A stretch of 64,000 bases of DNA from Massilia sp. HP4 (GCF_005222695.1 NZ_STGG01000009.1:24082-88081); one strand, 5' to 3'; positions 1 to 12,886 are shown, counted from the first letter of the stretch. Program-made: numbers and translations. The notes: a model not told the origin generated them from the sequence alone.

Positions 1-107
1 ACGTGGCCTGGTTGACCGCCTGGCGGGATGATTGGCTCATGCAACAATTGTACAAGACCACGGAGCGCCGAAAAGTAACAATGGTGCTTTCATTCCTGGA
101 CAACCCC

Positions 108-464
108 ATGCACACTCCCATCGACCTGGCCGCGAAGCTGGCCACGTTCACCGAAGCCTGGCAACCCCGCACAGTATCCCTGTTCAACGGTCACGATGTG
201 ATGGTGGCGAAGCTGCGCGGCCAATACCACTGGCATGTCCACGACGACACCGACGACTTCTTCCTGGTCCTCGATGGCGACCTTGAAATCGACCTCGAAG
301 ATGGGGCGACGGTGAAGCTGGCGCCTGGCCAGCTGTATATCGTCCCCAGGGGAGTGCGCCACCGGCCCCGCGCCATCGGCGAGGCCCATATCGTGCTGAT
401 CGAGCCGACCGGGACGCCAAATAGCGGCGACCCGCTGACTGCTGCCCCGCGCCGCGTCATCTGA
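108..464 (+). CDS. Single-domain cupin protein
   Basis: A 118-residue protein made almost entirely of one cupin barrel. The metal-site motif reads H-x-H followed by E/D-rich strands (WHVHDDTDDFFLVLDGDLEI), and the second motif ends with VPRGVRHRPRA, giving the late histidine. Such small cupins bind a metal or small ligand; no substrate can be named. The ATG at 108 (MHTPIDLAAKLATF) matches where homologues normally begin. An in-frame ATG at 81 would add nine residues, and the frame is open further upstream, so the exact start is uncertain. It converges on the small minus-strand gene that follows and has no evident operon partner in the window. Confidence 0.8.
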   Translation: MHTPIDLAAKLATFTEAWQPRTVSLFNGHDVMVAKLRGQYHWHVHDDTDDFFLVLDGDLEIDLEDGATVKLAPGQLYIVPRGVRHRPRAIGEAHIVLIEPTGTPNSGDPLTAAPRRVI

Positions 465-495
465 GCTTGCCGTCAGGGCAGCACCTGATCGGGTG

Positions 496-795
496 CTAGT
501 CGTGTGCTGACAAGATCCCGCGCCTGCGCTCCAGCTGGCGCTCGAACGCCGCACCGGCTGCGTACAGAAGGATGAAGGCCGGCGTCATGAACAAGCCGTA
601 CGCATCCGGCCACGAAATGACCGCCAGAGCGCGGTCCATGCCCAGCCAGTGCGCCAGCGCCAGCTGGGCCGCGATTGGCAGCTCCAGATAGGTGAACTGC
701 GACTGGTAATCGACCTGGCCCATCGAGACGATGCCGAGACAGGCCGCGATGAACAGGGCATACGGGGCGCAAAAGAAAAGACCGAGACGGGACAT
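496..795 (-). CDS. Small hydrophobic membrane protein, unknown function
   Basis: A 99-residue protein beginning MSRLGLFFCAPYALFIAACL, with about three hydrophobic stretches and a basic C-terminal tail (ERQLERRRG). I do not recognise the family. Topology suggests a small inner-membrane protein. The frame is open further upstream, but that extension is not hydrophobic or protein-like, so the ATG at 795 is preferred. No strong Shine-Dalgarno sequence is visible. It lies downstream of pat on the same strand with about 145 bp between them, so co-transcription is possible but not shown. Confidence 0.6.
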   Translation of the reverse strand: MSRLGLFFCAPYALFIAACLGIVSMGQVDYQSQFTYLELPIAAQLALAHWLGMDRALAVISWPDAYGLFMTPAFILLYAAGAAFERQLERRRGILSAHD

Positions 796-940
796 CGTGA
801 GCGATACGGGGTTCGAATTGCTGGGACTATGGCGGATCGTCACGACGTGACAGGGCGGCAAGTACGCTTCAGGTTGGGCGCTACGATACCACCGCGACTT
901 CACGCAAAATCCTCCGAATGTCACGAAACATAGGAAAACG

Positions 941-3619
941 CTAACGTAATGCAAGGCGCATCTTTCGGATGCCCTCTTCGCCATCGATCGTTACCTCGAA
1001 GCCCAGCTTTTTCACCATGGCGACGATGCGCGAGTTCTGCGGCAAGGCCTCGCCCACGATCTCGCCCGTGCCGCGCGCGCGGCAGTAGCCGATCAGCTTC
1101 TTCATCATGATCCCGCCCAGGCCCATGCCCTTCAGGTCGGAGCGCACGGTGACCGCGAATTCGGCGCTGGTATTGTCGGGATCGGCCACCACCCGCGCCA
1201 CCGCCAGCGTCTCGTTCACGCCCTCGGCGTTCTTGCGGGTGGCGATGAAGGCCATCTCGCGGTCGTAGTCGATCTGGGTGAAGCGCGCCAACTGAGATGG
1301 CTGCAGCTCGCGGATGCGCACGAACATCCGGTAGCGGATGTCGTCCGGCGTGAGCGCGTCGAAGAAAGCCAGATGGGCAGGACCGTCTTCGGGACGGATC
1401 GGACGCAGCAGCAGCGGCGCGCCGTGCCAGTCGATGGTTTCCTCGAGCTCGCGCGGATAGGGGCGGATCGCCAGCCGGTCGAGCGTGCTGCCCGAGCGGT
1501 CGGCCAGCGCCAGGCGCATGCGCGCATCGAGCACCGTCGCGCCGCGGCTGTCGGCCAGCAGCGGATTGATGTCGAGTTCGACGATCTCGGGGATGTCGGA
1601 CACCAGCCGCGAGACCTGGATCAGCACCGCAAGGATCGCATCCAGGTTGGCCGCGGGACGGTTGCGGTAGCCGGCCAAGAGGCGCGCCACCCGGGTGCGG
1701 TCGACCAGGTCGCGCGCCAGCACCAGGTTCAGCGGCGGCAGCCCCACCGAATGGTCGTCGGTCACCTCCACCGCCACCCCGCCCTGGCCGAACACCAGTA
1801 CCGGCCCGAACACCGGATCGGTGGCGGCGCCGACGATCAGTTCGTGGCCATGGGCGCGGCGGCACATGGCCTGCACCGAGAAGCCGTCGAAGCGCGCCTG
1901 CGGGAACAGCTCGTCCAGGCGCTTGCGCATCCGCTGGGCGCTGGCGCGCACCGCTTCGTCGGAATCGAGATCGAGGGTCACGCCGCCAAAGTCCGACTTG
2001 TGCATCACGTCGGGCGTGAGGATCTTGACCGCCACCGGGTAGCCGATGGCGCGCGCCGCCGCCACCGCCGCGTCGATGTCGACCGCGGCGCGGGTCTCGA
2101 CCAGCGACAGGCCGTAGGCACGCAGGATGGCCTTGGTCTCGGGATCGGACAGCAGCAGGCGTTTGTTGGCGATCGCCTCGCGCACCAGGGCCCGCGCGGC
2201 GCTGCGGTCGGGCGCCATGTGGCCGACCATCGACGGCGGCACTTCCATTAAAAGGTTCTGGTTGCGCCGGTAGTGCACCAGTTGCAAGAAGCCGGCCACG
2301 CCGTCCTCGGGCGTGCGGAAGGTGGGCATGCGCGCATTGGCGGCGATGGTGCGCGCCTCGAGCACCGAAGCCCCGCCCAGCCAGCACGACAGGATCGGCC
2401 GCGAGGCCGCCCGCGCCAGCGGCGCGATGGCGTTCGCCACCTCGCGGCTGTCGACGGTGGCGGTCGGCGAATGCACGACCAGCACGGCGTCGACCTGCGG
2501 GTCCTTGAGCAGGATCTCGAGCGCCGCGGCGTAGCGCTCGGGCGGCGCGCCGCCGCCCAGGTTGACCGGATTGGCGCTCGGCGCGGCGGGCAGCAGCGCA
2601 TCGAGCCGGGCGATCGATTCGGGCGACAAGGTGGCCGCCGTGCCGCTGCCGTAACGCAGCGCATCGCGCGCCAGCACGCCGGGCCCGGCGCCATTGCTGA
2701 CGATGGCCAGCCGCTCGCCGTGCAGCGGACGGGCATAGGCCAGGGTCTCGACCGCCGCGAACAACTGCTCGGTGGTGTATACCCGCAGCATGCCGGCGCG
2801 CCGCACCGCGGCGTCGAAGACATCGTCTTCGCTGGCCAGCGCCCCGCTCTCGCTGGCCACTGCACGCACGCCGTCCTCGCCCGCGCGCGACTTGAGCACC
2901 AGCACAGGTTTGCTGCGCGCCGCCGCGCGCGCCGCCGACATGAACTTGCGCGCATAGCGCAGCTGGTCGACATACAGCAGGATGGCGCCGGCGTGGCCGT
3001 CGCTGGCCAGGTAGTCCAGCACGTCGCCCAGGTCGACGTCGCTCGAGTCGCCCAGCGAAATGAAGTGCGAAAAGCCGATGCCGCGCGTGCGCGCCCAGTC
3101 GAGCACCCCGGTCATCAGGGAACCGGACTGCGAGACGAAGGCGATCCGCCCCGGCAGCGCGCCGCTGTGCGCCACGCTGGCGTTCAGGCCGAGGCCGGGG
3201 GCCAGCAGGCCGGCGCTGTTTGGCCCCAACAGGCGCAGCAGATAGGGATGGGCGGCGTCGAGCGTGGCCTGGCGCAGGCTGCGGCCGCGCGCATCGCGGG
3301 CGCGCGCCATGCCGCTGCTGAGCACCAGCGCCGCGCGCGTGCCCTTCTCGCCCAGCTGGCGCACCAGTAGCGGGACGGTCGCGGGCGGCGTGCAGATCAC
3401 GGCCAGCTCGGGCGCCTCGGGCAGGTCGGCCACGCTGTCGTAGCAAGGCAGTTCGCCGACCTGCGCGTATTTTGGATTGACCGCATACAGCTTGCCCTTG
3501 TAGCCGCCACCCAGCAGGTTGTCGAGCAGGGTCGTGCCCATGCTGCCGGGACGCTCGGAGGCGCCGATCAGCGCCACCGACTTCGGCGCGAACAGGTAGT
3601 GCAGGTTGCGAACGCTCAT
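941..3619 (-). CDS. pat: Pat-type protein lysine acetyltransferase fused to NDP-forming acyl-CoA synthetase domains
   Basis: 892 residues, close to E. coli Pat/YfiQ (886). In order: a CoA-binding Rossmann domain (VALIGASERPGSMGTTLL near the N-terminus), a ligase-CoA region (FVSQSGSLMTGVLDWA), an ATP-grasp_5 region in the middle, and a GNAT domain over about the last 160 residues. The acetyl-CoA loop reads RSDLKGMGLGGIMMKKLI. Members acetylate lysines of central-metabolism enzymes such as acetyl-CoA synthetase; the synthetase-like part is usually catalytically inactive and regulatory. The start MSVRNLHYLFAPKSVALIG was chosen because longer readings run into the 13-bp tandem repeat upstream and look non-coding. 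Confidence 0.9.
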   Translation of the reverse strand: MSVRNLHYLFAPKSVALIGASERPGSMGTTLLDNLLGGGYKGKLYAVNPKYAQVGELPCYDSVADLPEAPELAVICTPPATVPLLVRQLGEKGTRAALVLSSGMARARDARGRSLRQATLDAAHPYLLRLLGPNSAGLLAPGLGLNASVAHSGALPGRIAFVSQSGSLMTGVLDWARTRGIGFSHFISLGDSSDVDLGDVLDYLASDGHAGAILLYVDQLRYARKFMSAARAAARSKPVLVLKSRAGEDGVRAVASESGALASEDDVFDAAVRRAGMLRVYTTEQLFAAVETLAYARPLHGERLAIVSNGAGPGVLARDALRYGSGTAATLSPESIARLDALLPAAPSANPVNLGGGAPPERYAAALEILLKDPQVDAVLVVHSPTATVDSREVANAIAPLARAASRPILSCWLGGASVLEARTIAANARMPTFRTPEDGVAGFLQLVHYRRNQNLLMEVPPSMVGHMAPDRSAARALVREAIANKRLLLSDPETKAILRAYGLSLVETRAAVDIDAAVAAARAIGYPVAVKILTPDVMHKSDFGGVTLDLDSDEAVRASAQRMRKRLDELFPQARFDGFSVQAMCRRAHGHELIVGAATDPVFGPVLVFGQGGVAVEVTDDHSVGLPPLNLVLARDLVDRTRVARLLAGYRNRPAANLDAILAVLIQVSRLVSDIPEIVELDINPLLADSRGATVLDARMRLALADRSGSTLDRLAIRPYPRELEETIDWHGAPLLLRPIRPEDGPAHLAFFDALTPDDIRYRMFVRIRELQPSQLARFTQIDYDREMAFIATRKNAEGVNETLAVARVVADPDNTSAEFAVTVRSDLKGMGLGGIMMKKLIGYCRARGTGEIVGEALPQNSRIVAMVKKLGFEVTIDGEEGIRKMRLALR

Positions 3620-3690
3620 GCGCCCGGCCCCGGCGCGGCAAGTGAACGGCGAACGGCGTCTAGCATGGTCGGGACCTTTCCAGAGGCAAG

Positions 3691-3768
3691 TAGTGGCAAC
3701 ATCTAGTGGCAACATCTAGTGGCAACATCTAGTGGCAACATCTAGTGGCAACATCTATTGGCAACATC
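3691..3768. repeat. 13-bp tandem repeat, six copies
   Basis: Six head-to-tail copies of TAGTGGCAACATC; the last copy carries one change (TATTGG). The array lies between the divergent pat and copper-operon genes, 72-149 bp upstream of the pat ATG. Thirteen is not a multiple of three, so any ORF through it is accidental. An array like this can change copy number by slippage and alter promoter spacing. Confidence 0.95.
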
Positions 3769-3854
3769 GTATCAAACGTCGCAGCCCGACGGCGCGCATC
3801 GTCGTCAAGCATCGGGCTTGCCGGCGACCGGCCTTGCCATGCTAGAATCGCCGC

Positions 3855-4247
3855 GTGAAATATTCCGTCCGTCTCCTGTTCGTGTGGCTGATGCTGCTGG
3901 CGATCCCGTTCCAGGGAATTGCTTCGGCCGCCATGCTCGCGTGCGCGCACGATGCGCCGCAGGGAGAACCCCATGCGGTGCAGGCAAGCGCGCACCACGA
4001 CGCCGCGAGCAGTCCTTGCCACGAGATGCAGGATGCGGCGCCTGAACTGGCCCAGGACGCGCACGATCACGACAGCCGCTGCAGCGCCTGCGCTGCCTGC
4101 AATATGGGCGCCGCCATGGCGCCGGCGCCGAACCTCGCACCGCCGCCGCCGGCCCTGGACGCGACGCTCCCCGTGACCGTTTCCGGCCGCCTGGCCGCGG
4201 TCGACCTCGCCCTGCCCGAACGACCTCCGCGCCTTTCGCTCGCCTGA
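3855..4247 (+). CDS. Secreted Cys/His-rich protein of the copper operon
   Basis: A 130-residue protein with a signal peptide (MKYSVRLLFVWLMLLAIPFQGIASA) and a mature part holding many His residues plus a cysteine cluster, CSACAACNMGAA. This looks like the small DUF2946-type proteins seen in copper and metal operons, but I cannot confirm the family. The cluster and histidines suggest periplasmic metal binding. It starts with GTG and is the first gene of a run that continues through a His-rich protein, a TolC-like protein and a multicopper oxidase, so a role in copper tolerance is inferred from context. Confidence 0.7.
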   Translation: MKYSVRLLFVWLMLLAIPFQGIASAAMLACAHDAPQGEPHAVQASAHHDAASSPCHEMQDAAPELAQDAHDHDSRCSACAACNMGAAMAPAPNLAPPPPALDATLPVTVSGRLAAVDLALPERPPRLSLA

Positions 4248-4307
4248 TCTCGCCCATCGCCGCGCCGCGCGCGCGGCCCTGATGCATTTCATCCGAACGA
4301 GGAAACC

Positions 4308-4643
4308 ATGTTCAAGCACACTGCCGCGCCATGGCGCGCGGCCGCCTTGCTGGCTGCAAGCCTTGCCGCCATGCCCGCCATCGCCCAGAGCACGGCCGAC
4401 GATCCCGCCGCCGCCGTCCCCGAGACCCGCTACGAGCCCGCCCACGTCCAGCGCGCGCCCGCCGCTCCCGCGGCCACGCCCGATCGCAAGTGGCAAGAGA
4501 GCAACCGCATCGTGGCCAGCCAGCCGGCCCACGGCGCTCATGTGGGCCATGCAGGCCATGCCGGCCACGCCAAGCCTGCCGACAAGCCCGCGCTGAAGGC
4601 CGACCCACACGAACATCACCACCACCATGAGGGACACCACTGA
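4308..4643 (+). CDS. Secreted His-rich protein of the copper operon
   Basis: A 111-residue protein with a signal peptide (AALLAASLAAMPAIAQS), a low-complexity Ala/Pro middle, repeated GHAGHAGHA units and a histidine-rich tail (HEHHHHHEGHH). No catalytic domain is visible. The tail should bind Cu, Ni or Zn, and the natural guess is a periplasmic metal buffer or chaperone for the oxidase two genes downstream. Its stop codon overlaps the next ATG (TGATG), which indicates translational coupling to the TolC-like gene. Confidence 0.7.
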   Translation: MFKHTAAPWRAAALLAASLAAMPAIAQSTADDPAAAVPETRYEPAHVQRAPAAPAATPDRKWQESNRIVASQPAHGAHVGHAGHAGHAKPADKPALKADPHEHHHHHEGHH

Positions 4644-6052
4644 TGCCGACGCCCATCATGGTTCGCGGCGCGCTGGCCACCGCCGCGGCGCTGCTGCTGG
4701 CCGGCTGTGCCAGCACCGATCCTGCCGCCGCCTTGCGCGCCAGCGCGGGCGAGGCCCACGCCCGCACCGGCGTCGAGCCGCGCCTGCTGCGCGATGAGGA
4801 CGACCGGCGCGCGCTCGCCACCGAGATCGACGCCCTGCTGAAGGAGCCGCTTGGCCTGGACGCCGCGGTGCGCATCGCGGTCCTGAACCATCCCGGCCTG
4901 CAGGCCAGCTACTGGGACGCCGGCATCGCCCAGGCCGACCTGGCCCAGGCCTCGCGCCTGCGCAATCCATCCTTCGGCTTTTCGCGCATGAGCGGCGGCG
5001 GCAGCCGCGAGATCGAACGCGGCGTGTCGCTCGACCTGGCCGGCCTCTTGACCATGCCGCTGCGCCAGCGCATGGCCGCGCGCCGCCACGAGGAGGCGAC
5101 GCTGCAGGTGGCCGCCGCCATCGAGCGCCATGCGATCGCCACCCGGCGCGCCTGGATCGAAGCGGTGGCCGCCGGCCAGGCGCTCGACTACGCGCGCCAG
5201 GTCGCGGCCGCGGCCGACGCATCGAGCGAACTGATGGAGCGCATGACCTTGGCCGGCAATGCCAGCGCCCTCGACCTGGCGCGCGAATCGGCCTTCCACG
5301 CCGAAGCCGGCGCCGCCGTGCTGCGCGCCGGCCGCGCACGCGACGCGGCCCGCGAACACCTGACGCGCCAGCTCGGCCTGTGGGGCGACCAGGCTGGCTA
5401 CACCCTGCCCGAACGCTTGCCGGAACTGCCCGCGCAGCCGGTCGCGCTGACCGGCATCGAACGCCTGGCGCTCGAACGGCGCCTGGACGTGCGCGCCGCG
5501 CGCGCCGCCGCCGCCGGCACCGCCGACGACCTCGGGCTCACGCGCGCCACGCGCATGGTCAATGTGCTCGACCTGGGCTACGCCAGCAAGAGCGAGACGG
5601 GCGAAGCCCGCAGCGAAGGCTATGAAGTCTCGCTCGAACTGCCGCTGTTCGACTGGGGGGCTGCCCGCGTCGCGCGCGCCGAAGGCGTCTATATGCAGGC
5701 CCTGGGCCGGGTCGCCGGGACGGCGGTGAATGCGCGCAGCGAAGCGCGCGCCGGCTACCTGGGCTACCGCGCCAGCCACGACGTCGCCCGCCATTACCGC
5801 GACCACGTGATCCCGCTGCGCAAAAGCATCGCGAACGAAACCCTGCTGCGCTATAACGGCATGCTGGCCAGCCCCTTCGAGCTGCTGGCCGATGCGCGCG
5901 AACAGGCGGCGGCGGTGCACGCCACGATCGAGGCCCTGAAGGATTTCTGGCTGGCCGAGGCCGACCTCGAAGCCGCGCTCGGCGGCCGCCTGCCGCCTGC
6001 CCAGCAGACCACCGCGCCTGCCCACGCCCACGACAACAAGGAAGCACAATGA
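4643..6052 (+). CDS. TolC-family outer-membrane lipoprotein
   Basis: 469 residues with a lipoprotein signal ending LLAGC, followed by the alternating long-helix pattern of outer-membrane efflux (OEP/TolC) proteins in two similar halves (ALNHPGL-type segment early, RSEARAGYLGYRASHD later). Family members form the outer-membrane exit duct of RND or other tripartite exporters. No inner-membrane pump or adaptor gene is next to it, so here it probably works with the copper oxidase system or pairs with a distant pump. Its end overlaps the next gene as ATGA. Confidence 0.85.
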   Translation: MPTPIMVRGALATAAALLLAGCASTDPAAALRASAGEAHARTGVEPRLLRDEDDRRALATEIDALLKEPLGLDAAVRIAVLNHPGLQASYWDAGIAQADLAQASRLRNPSFGFSRMSGGGSREIERGVSLDLAGLLTMPLRQRMAARRHEEATLQVAAAIERHAIATRRAWIEAVAAGQALDYARQVAAAADASSELMERMTLAGNASALDLARESAFHAEAGAAVLRAGRARDAAREHLTRQLGLWGDQAGYTLPERLPELPAQPVALTGIERLALERRLDVRAARAAAAGTADDLGLTRATRMVNVLDLGYASKSETGEARSEGYEVSLELPLFDWGAARVARAEGVYMQALGRVAGTAVNARSEARAGYLGYRASHDVARHYRDHVIPLRKSIANETLLRYNGMLASPFELLADAREQAAAVHATIEALKDFWLAEADLEAALGGRLPPAQQTTAPAHAHDNKEAQ

Positions 6053-7436
6053 CCAATCGCAGATCGTTCCTGACCGGCGCCGGCGTGACCATGCTGGGCG
6101 CCTCGCTGGTCAGCAAGGCCGGCGCCGCCGCGCTGCCGGAAGCCCCGGTACACCACTCAGCCGCCACCGCCGCCCCGCTGGCGCCCACCAGCGGCCGTCC
6201 CTACAACCCGGTGGTCACCCTCAACGGCTGGACCCTGCCCTGGCGCATGAAGGACGGCGTCAAGGAATTCCACCTGGTGGCCGAACCCGTGGTGCGCGAA
6301 CTGGCGCCCGGCATGCAGGCCAACCTGTGGGGCTATAACGGCCAGAGCCCCGGCCCCACCATCGAGGTGGTCGAGGGCGACCGGGTGCGCATTTTCGTCA
6401 CCAACAAACTGCCCGAACACACCAGCGTGCACTGGCACGGCCAGTTGCTGCCGTGCGGGATGGATGGCGTGACGGGCCTGACCCAGCCCGGCATCGGGCC
6501 GGGTAAAACCTTCGTCTATGAATTCGTGGCGCGCCATGCCGGCACCTTCATGTACCACCCGCACGCCGACGAGATGCAGCAGATGGCGATGGGGATGATG
6601 GGCTTCTGGGTCACGCACCCGAAGAATCCGCGCCAGCATGCCGTCGACCGCGACTACGTGATGCTGCTGTCGTCCTACGACATCGAGCCGGGCAGCTACA
6701 CGCCGCGCACCAACACCATGCTCGACTTCAACCTGTGGACCATCAATAGCCGGGTGTTCCCGGGCCTGGATCCGCTGGTCGCGCGGCAGAACGACAAGGT
6801 GCGCATCCGGGTCGGCAATCTCACCATGACGAACCACCCGATCCACCTGCACGGCCACCGCTTCGAGGTGACCGGCACCGACGGCGGCTGGGTGCCGAAA
6901 TCGGCGCGCTGGCCCGAGGTGACCACCGACATCGCGGTCGGCCAGATGCGGGCCGTCGAATTCGTGGCCGATGCGCCGGGCGACTGGGCCTTCCATTGCC
7001 ATAAATCGCACCACACGATGAACGCGATGGGCCATGACGTGCCGACCCTGATCGGGGTCGACCACCGCGGCGTGGCCGAGAAGATCAACCAGCTGGTGCC
7101 GGGCTATATGGTCATGGGCGACAAGGGCGGCTCGATGGGCGACATGAAGATGGCGCTGCCCCCCAATACGCTGCCGATGATGAGCGGCGACGGCCCCTTC
7201 GGCAACCTGGAAATGGGCGGCATGTTCACGGTGCTGAAGGTGCGCGAGGGACTGGGGCGTAGCGACTACCGCGATCCAGGCTGGTACCGCCACCCGGCCG
7301 GCAGCGTCGCGCGCGAATGGACGGGCGAGGTGCCGGCGCCTGCCAGCGCACCGGACGCCAGGCCGGCGCCCGCGCCGGCCGGCCAGGCGCTGGACGCGCG
7401 CAAGCCCGGCGCCAGGGGCCACGGCGGCCACCAGCA

Positions 7437-7440
<4 letters not shown>
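6049..7440 (+). CDS. Tat-exported multicopper oxidase
   Basis: 463 residues with a twin-arginine leader (MTNRRSFLTGAGVTMLGASL). All four copper motifs are visible: HWHGQ, YHPHADE, HPIHLHGHRFEV and HCHKSHHTMNAMGH, giving the trinuclear and type-1 centres. Met/His stretches near the C-terminus (GDMKMALPPNTLPMMSG) suit cuprous-ion oxidation. It acts in the periplasm, probably as a CopA/PcoA/CueO-like cuprous oxidase. Shorter than PcoA (about 600). Last gene of the four-gene operon; its stop overlaps the stop of the convergent sensor kinase within a shared CTAG. Confidence 0.9.
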
Positions 7441-10220
<2,780 letters not shown>

Positions 10221-10387
10221 GGTTCTCCCCGTGGAGGATCCGGCGGGGGCAGCGAGGTTTTTTCCGGGCTGGCCAAGCGGCGCCTGTATTTATTGTCGTT
10301 TCAATAAAATATAGCGCAATTACCACCGCCCGGGGAGGAAAATTGATGTCTTATCGTCCACATCCGATACTTTGGACGGAGAATTTT

Positions 10388-12859
10388 CTATACCAAGGTG
10401 CGCGCCGTGACCGGATAGCCGGCGCCGTCGATGGCGGCGACGATGCGCTCGAGGTCGGCCTGGCTGGCGATGCGCACGCTGGCCTTGTCGAGGTCGATCG
10501 CTACCGTGGCTTCGGCGTCGACCGCCTGTACCGACTTGGTGACGCGCCCCACGCAGTGATTGCAGCTCATGCCTTCCACGGTCAGTTCATACATGGTGTT
10601 TTCTCCTGGTGCTTGGGGCGTCGTCGCCCCGGTGGTTGAAATGGATTCAATATCAGGTTCGGGCTCGGGTGCGCTTGCGGGCAAGGCCGGTGCGCCCTTC
10701 CAGCGCCGCAGCAGCAGCGCGTTGGCCACCACGCTGACCGAACTGGCCGCCATGGCGGCGCCGGCCAGCACCGGATCGAGCAGGCCAAAGGCCGCCAGCG
10801 GCAGGCCGATCACGTTATACACGAAGGCCCAACCCAGGTTCTGGCGGATCTTGCGGTAGGTGCGGCGCGACACGGCGATGGCGTCGGCCACCAGCCGCGG
10901 ATCGCCGCGCATCAGGGTCACGCCCGCGCTGTGCATGGCGACGTCGGTGCCGGTCGCCATCGCCATGCCGACGTCGGCCGCCGCCAGGGCCGGCGCATCG
11001 TTGATGCCGTCGCCGACCATCGCCACCCTGCGCCCCTGCCGGCGCAGCGCGTCGACGACCTGCGCCTTGTCGGCCGGCAGCACCTCGGCATGCACGCGGC
11101 CGATACCGAGCTGTTGCGCCACGCTGCGCACGGCGCCGGGGCTGTCGCCGCTGAGAAGGACCGGCTCGATGCCGATCCGTTTCAGATGCGCGACGGCCTC
11201 CAGCGCGCCCGGCTTGATCCGGTCGCCGAAGGCGAGCAGGCCTCTCACGGTCAACCGGCCGTCGCGGCGCTCGGCCAGCCAGGACACGGTGCGGCCCAGC
11301 GCTTCGTGTTCTTCGGCGCCGGCCGCCGGCAAGCCCAGTTCTTCCATCAGGCGCCGGTTGCCCAGCAACAGCGTGGCGCCATCGACCTCGGCCTCGACGC
11401 CGCGGCCCGGCAAGGCGCGCACGGCGCCGGCCGCTTGCGACGCGATGCCGCGGCGCATCGCTTCCTCGAGCACGGCCCCGGCCAGCGGGTGGGAACTGCC
11501 CTGCTGCACGCTGGCCGCCAGCGCCAGCAGGCGCGCGGGATCGTCGCCCTCGCAGGCCAGCAAGCGCGGCTTGCCCTCGGTCAGGGTGCCGGTCTTGTCG
11601 AACACCACCACGTCCAGCGCATGCGCGCTCTCGAGCGCTTCGGCATCCTTGATCAGGATCCCGTGCCTGGCCGCGGCCCCGGTGCCGACCATCACGGCGG
11701 TCGGCGTGGCCAGCCCCAGCGCGCACGGACAGGCGATCACCAGCACCGCCACCGCATTGAGCAGGGCCGCCTGCCAGTCGCCGCTGGCCACGCCCCATCC
11801 GAGCAGGGTCGCCAGGGCGAGCGCCAGCACGACCGGCACGAACACCGCGCTGACCCGGTCCACCAGGCGCTGGATCGGCGCCTTGACCGCCTGCGCATCC
11901 TCGACCATGCGGATGATCTGCGACAGCATCGTCGCCGCGCCGACCGCGGTCGCCTCGACCAGCAGCAGGCCGTCGGCGTTCACTGCGCCGCCGGCCACCT
12001 TGTCGCCCGGGCCTTTTGCCACCGGCAGGCTCTCTCCGGTCAGCAGCGATTCATCGAGGTGGCTGCGGCCGTCGACCACGCGGCCGTCGGCCGGCACCCG
12101 GGCGCCGGGCTTGACCACCATCAGGTCGCCCACGCGCAACTCGCCCAGCGGCAGCTGCAGGTCTGCGCCCGCGCGCCGCACCAGTGCTTCGTCGGGCCGC
12201 AGGCGGCCGAGCGCATCCAGGGCGGCCAGGGTCTGGCGCTTGGCCCGGCCTTCGAGCCACTTGCCGAGCAAGACCAGGGTGATCACGACCGCCGACGACT
12301 CGAAGTACAGATGCGGCTCGGCGTGGGCGCCATGCCCGCTGGCGGTGAGCAGCAGGTAGAGCGACAGGCCGTAGGCCGCGCTGGTGCCGAGCGCCACCAG
12401 CAAATCCATATTGCCGCTGCCGGCGCGCAGCGCCTTCCAGCCGGCGCGGTAGAAACGCGCGCCGAGCCAGAACTGGACCGGCGTGGCCAGCGCCAGCTGC
12501 AGCCAGCCGGGCAGCATCCAGTCACGGCCGAATGGCGCGGCCAGCATCGGCAGCACCAGGGGCAGGCTCAGGATCGTCGCGGCGGCCACCGGCCACCAGG
12601 CGGGCAACTGGCCGGCGTGCTCCTTGCGAGGCGGCGCGGCGCCATGGGCATCGGGCAGCACGAGCGCCGCCTCATAGCCGGCCGTGCGCACGGCGGCGGC
12701 CAGGACCTCGGCCGCTACCTCTCCCTGCACGCTGGCCTTCTCGGTCGCCAGGTTGACGCTGGCGTGGTTCACCCCCGGCACCGCGCGCAGCGCCTTCTCG
12801 ACCCGCGCCACGCAGGAGGCGCAAGTCATGCCTTCGATGTCCAGGACGGTGTTGTTCAT
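10388..12859 (-). CDS. copA: Copper-exporting P1B ATPase with C-terminal CopZ-like domain
   Basis: 823 residues from the ATG at 12859. Order: N-terminal heavy-metal domain (GMTCASC), membrane segments, actuator, the ion-path motif [16 protein letters not shown], phosphorylation motif DKTGTLTEG, hinge [19 protein letters not shown], then an Ala/Pro/Glu linker and a second heavy-metal domain ([13 protein letters not shown]). It exports Cu(I) from the cytoplasm. The extra C-terminal domain is equivalent to a free CopZ chaperone and is unusual at this end. The start at 12859 is chosen because the MerR-type promoter would begin transcription at about 12880, on top of the upstream ATG, and GGGAA precedes 12859. 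Confidence 0.93.
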   Translation of the reverse strand: MNNTVLDIEGMTCASCVARVEKALRAVPGVNHASVNLATEKASVQGEVAAEVLAAAVRTAGYEAALVLPDAHGAAPPRKEHAGQLPAWWPVAAATILSLPLVLPMLAAPFGRDWMLPGWLQLALATPVQFWLGARFYRAGWKALRAGSGNMDLLVALGTSAAYGLSLYLLLTASGHGAHAEPHLYFESSAVVITLVLLGKWLEGRAKRQTLAALDALGRLRPDEALVRRAGADLQLPLGELRVGDLMVVKPGARVPADGRVVDGRSHLDESLLTGESLPVAKGPGDKVAGGAVNADGLLLVEATAVGAATMLSQIIRMVEDAQAVKAPIQRLVDRVSAVFVPVVLALALATLLGWGVASGDWQAALLNAVAVLVIACPCALGLATPTAVMVGTGAAARHGILIKDAEALESAHALDVVVFDKTGTLTEGKPRLLACEGDDPARLLALAASVQQGSSHPLAGAVLEEAMRRGIASQAAGAVRALPGRGVEAEVDGATLLLGNRRLMEELGLPAAGAEEHEALGRTVSWLAERRDGRLTVRGLLAFGDRIKPGALEAVAHLKRIGIEPVLLSGDSPGAVRSVAQQLGIGRVHAEVLPADKAQVVDALRRQGRRVAMVGDGINDAPALAAADVGMAMATGTDVAMHSAGVTLMRGDPRLVADAIAVSRRTYRKIRQNLGWAFVYNVIGLPLAAFGLLDPVLAGAAMAASSVSVVANALLLRRWKGAPALPASAPEPEPDIESISTTGATTPQAPGENTMYELTVEGMSCNHCVGRVTKSVQAVDAEATVAIDLDKASVRIASQADLERIVAAIDGAGYPVTARTLV
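10592..10607 (-). promoter_or_regulatory. Internal Shine-Dalgarno and ATG inside copA, able to start a free CopZ-like protein
   Basis: Inside the copA frame, AGGAGAA followed by eight bases and ATG (reading minus, 10607 down to 10592) precedes [14 protein letters not shown]. Translation from here would give a 68-residue stand-alone CopZ-like chaperone ending at 10388. The quality of the site suggests either a real second product or the fossil start of a copZ gene that fused in frame to copA. Confidence 0.6.
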
Positions 12860-12886
12860 TTGCTTGTTCCCATGATCCATACCATG

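Noticed and set aside
921..3641. A 906-codon minus-strand frame over pat
   Set aside because: Arg/Ala/Gly-rich shadow in another frame of pat; the pat frame has all expected domains.
3691..3768. CRISPR-like repeat array
   Set aside because: The units are 13 bp and directly adjacent with no spacers, and no cas genes are present.
3818..3848. A second MerR-type promoter before the copper operon (TTGCCG, 19 bp, TAGAAT)
   Set aside because: The spacer lacks the CCTTCC/GGAAGG dyad, and the -10 would lie six bases from the GTG start, leaving no leader.
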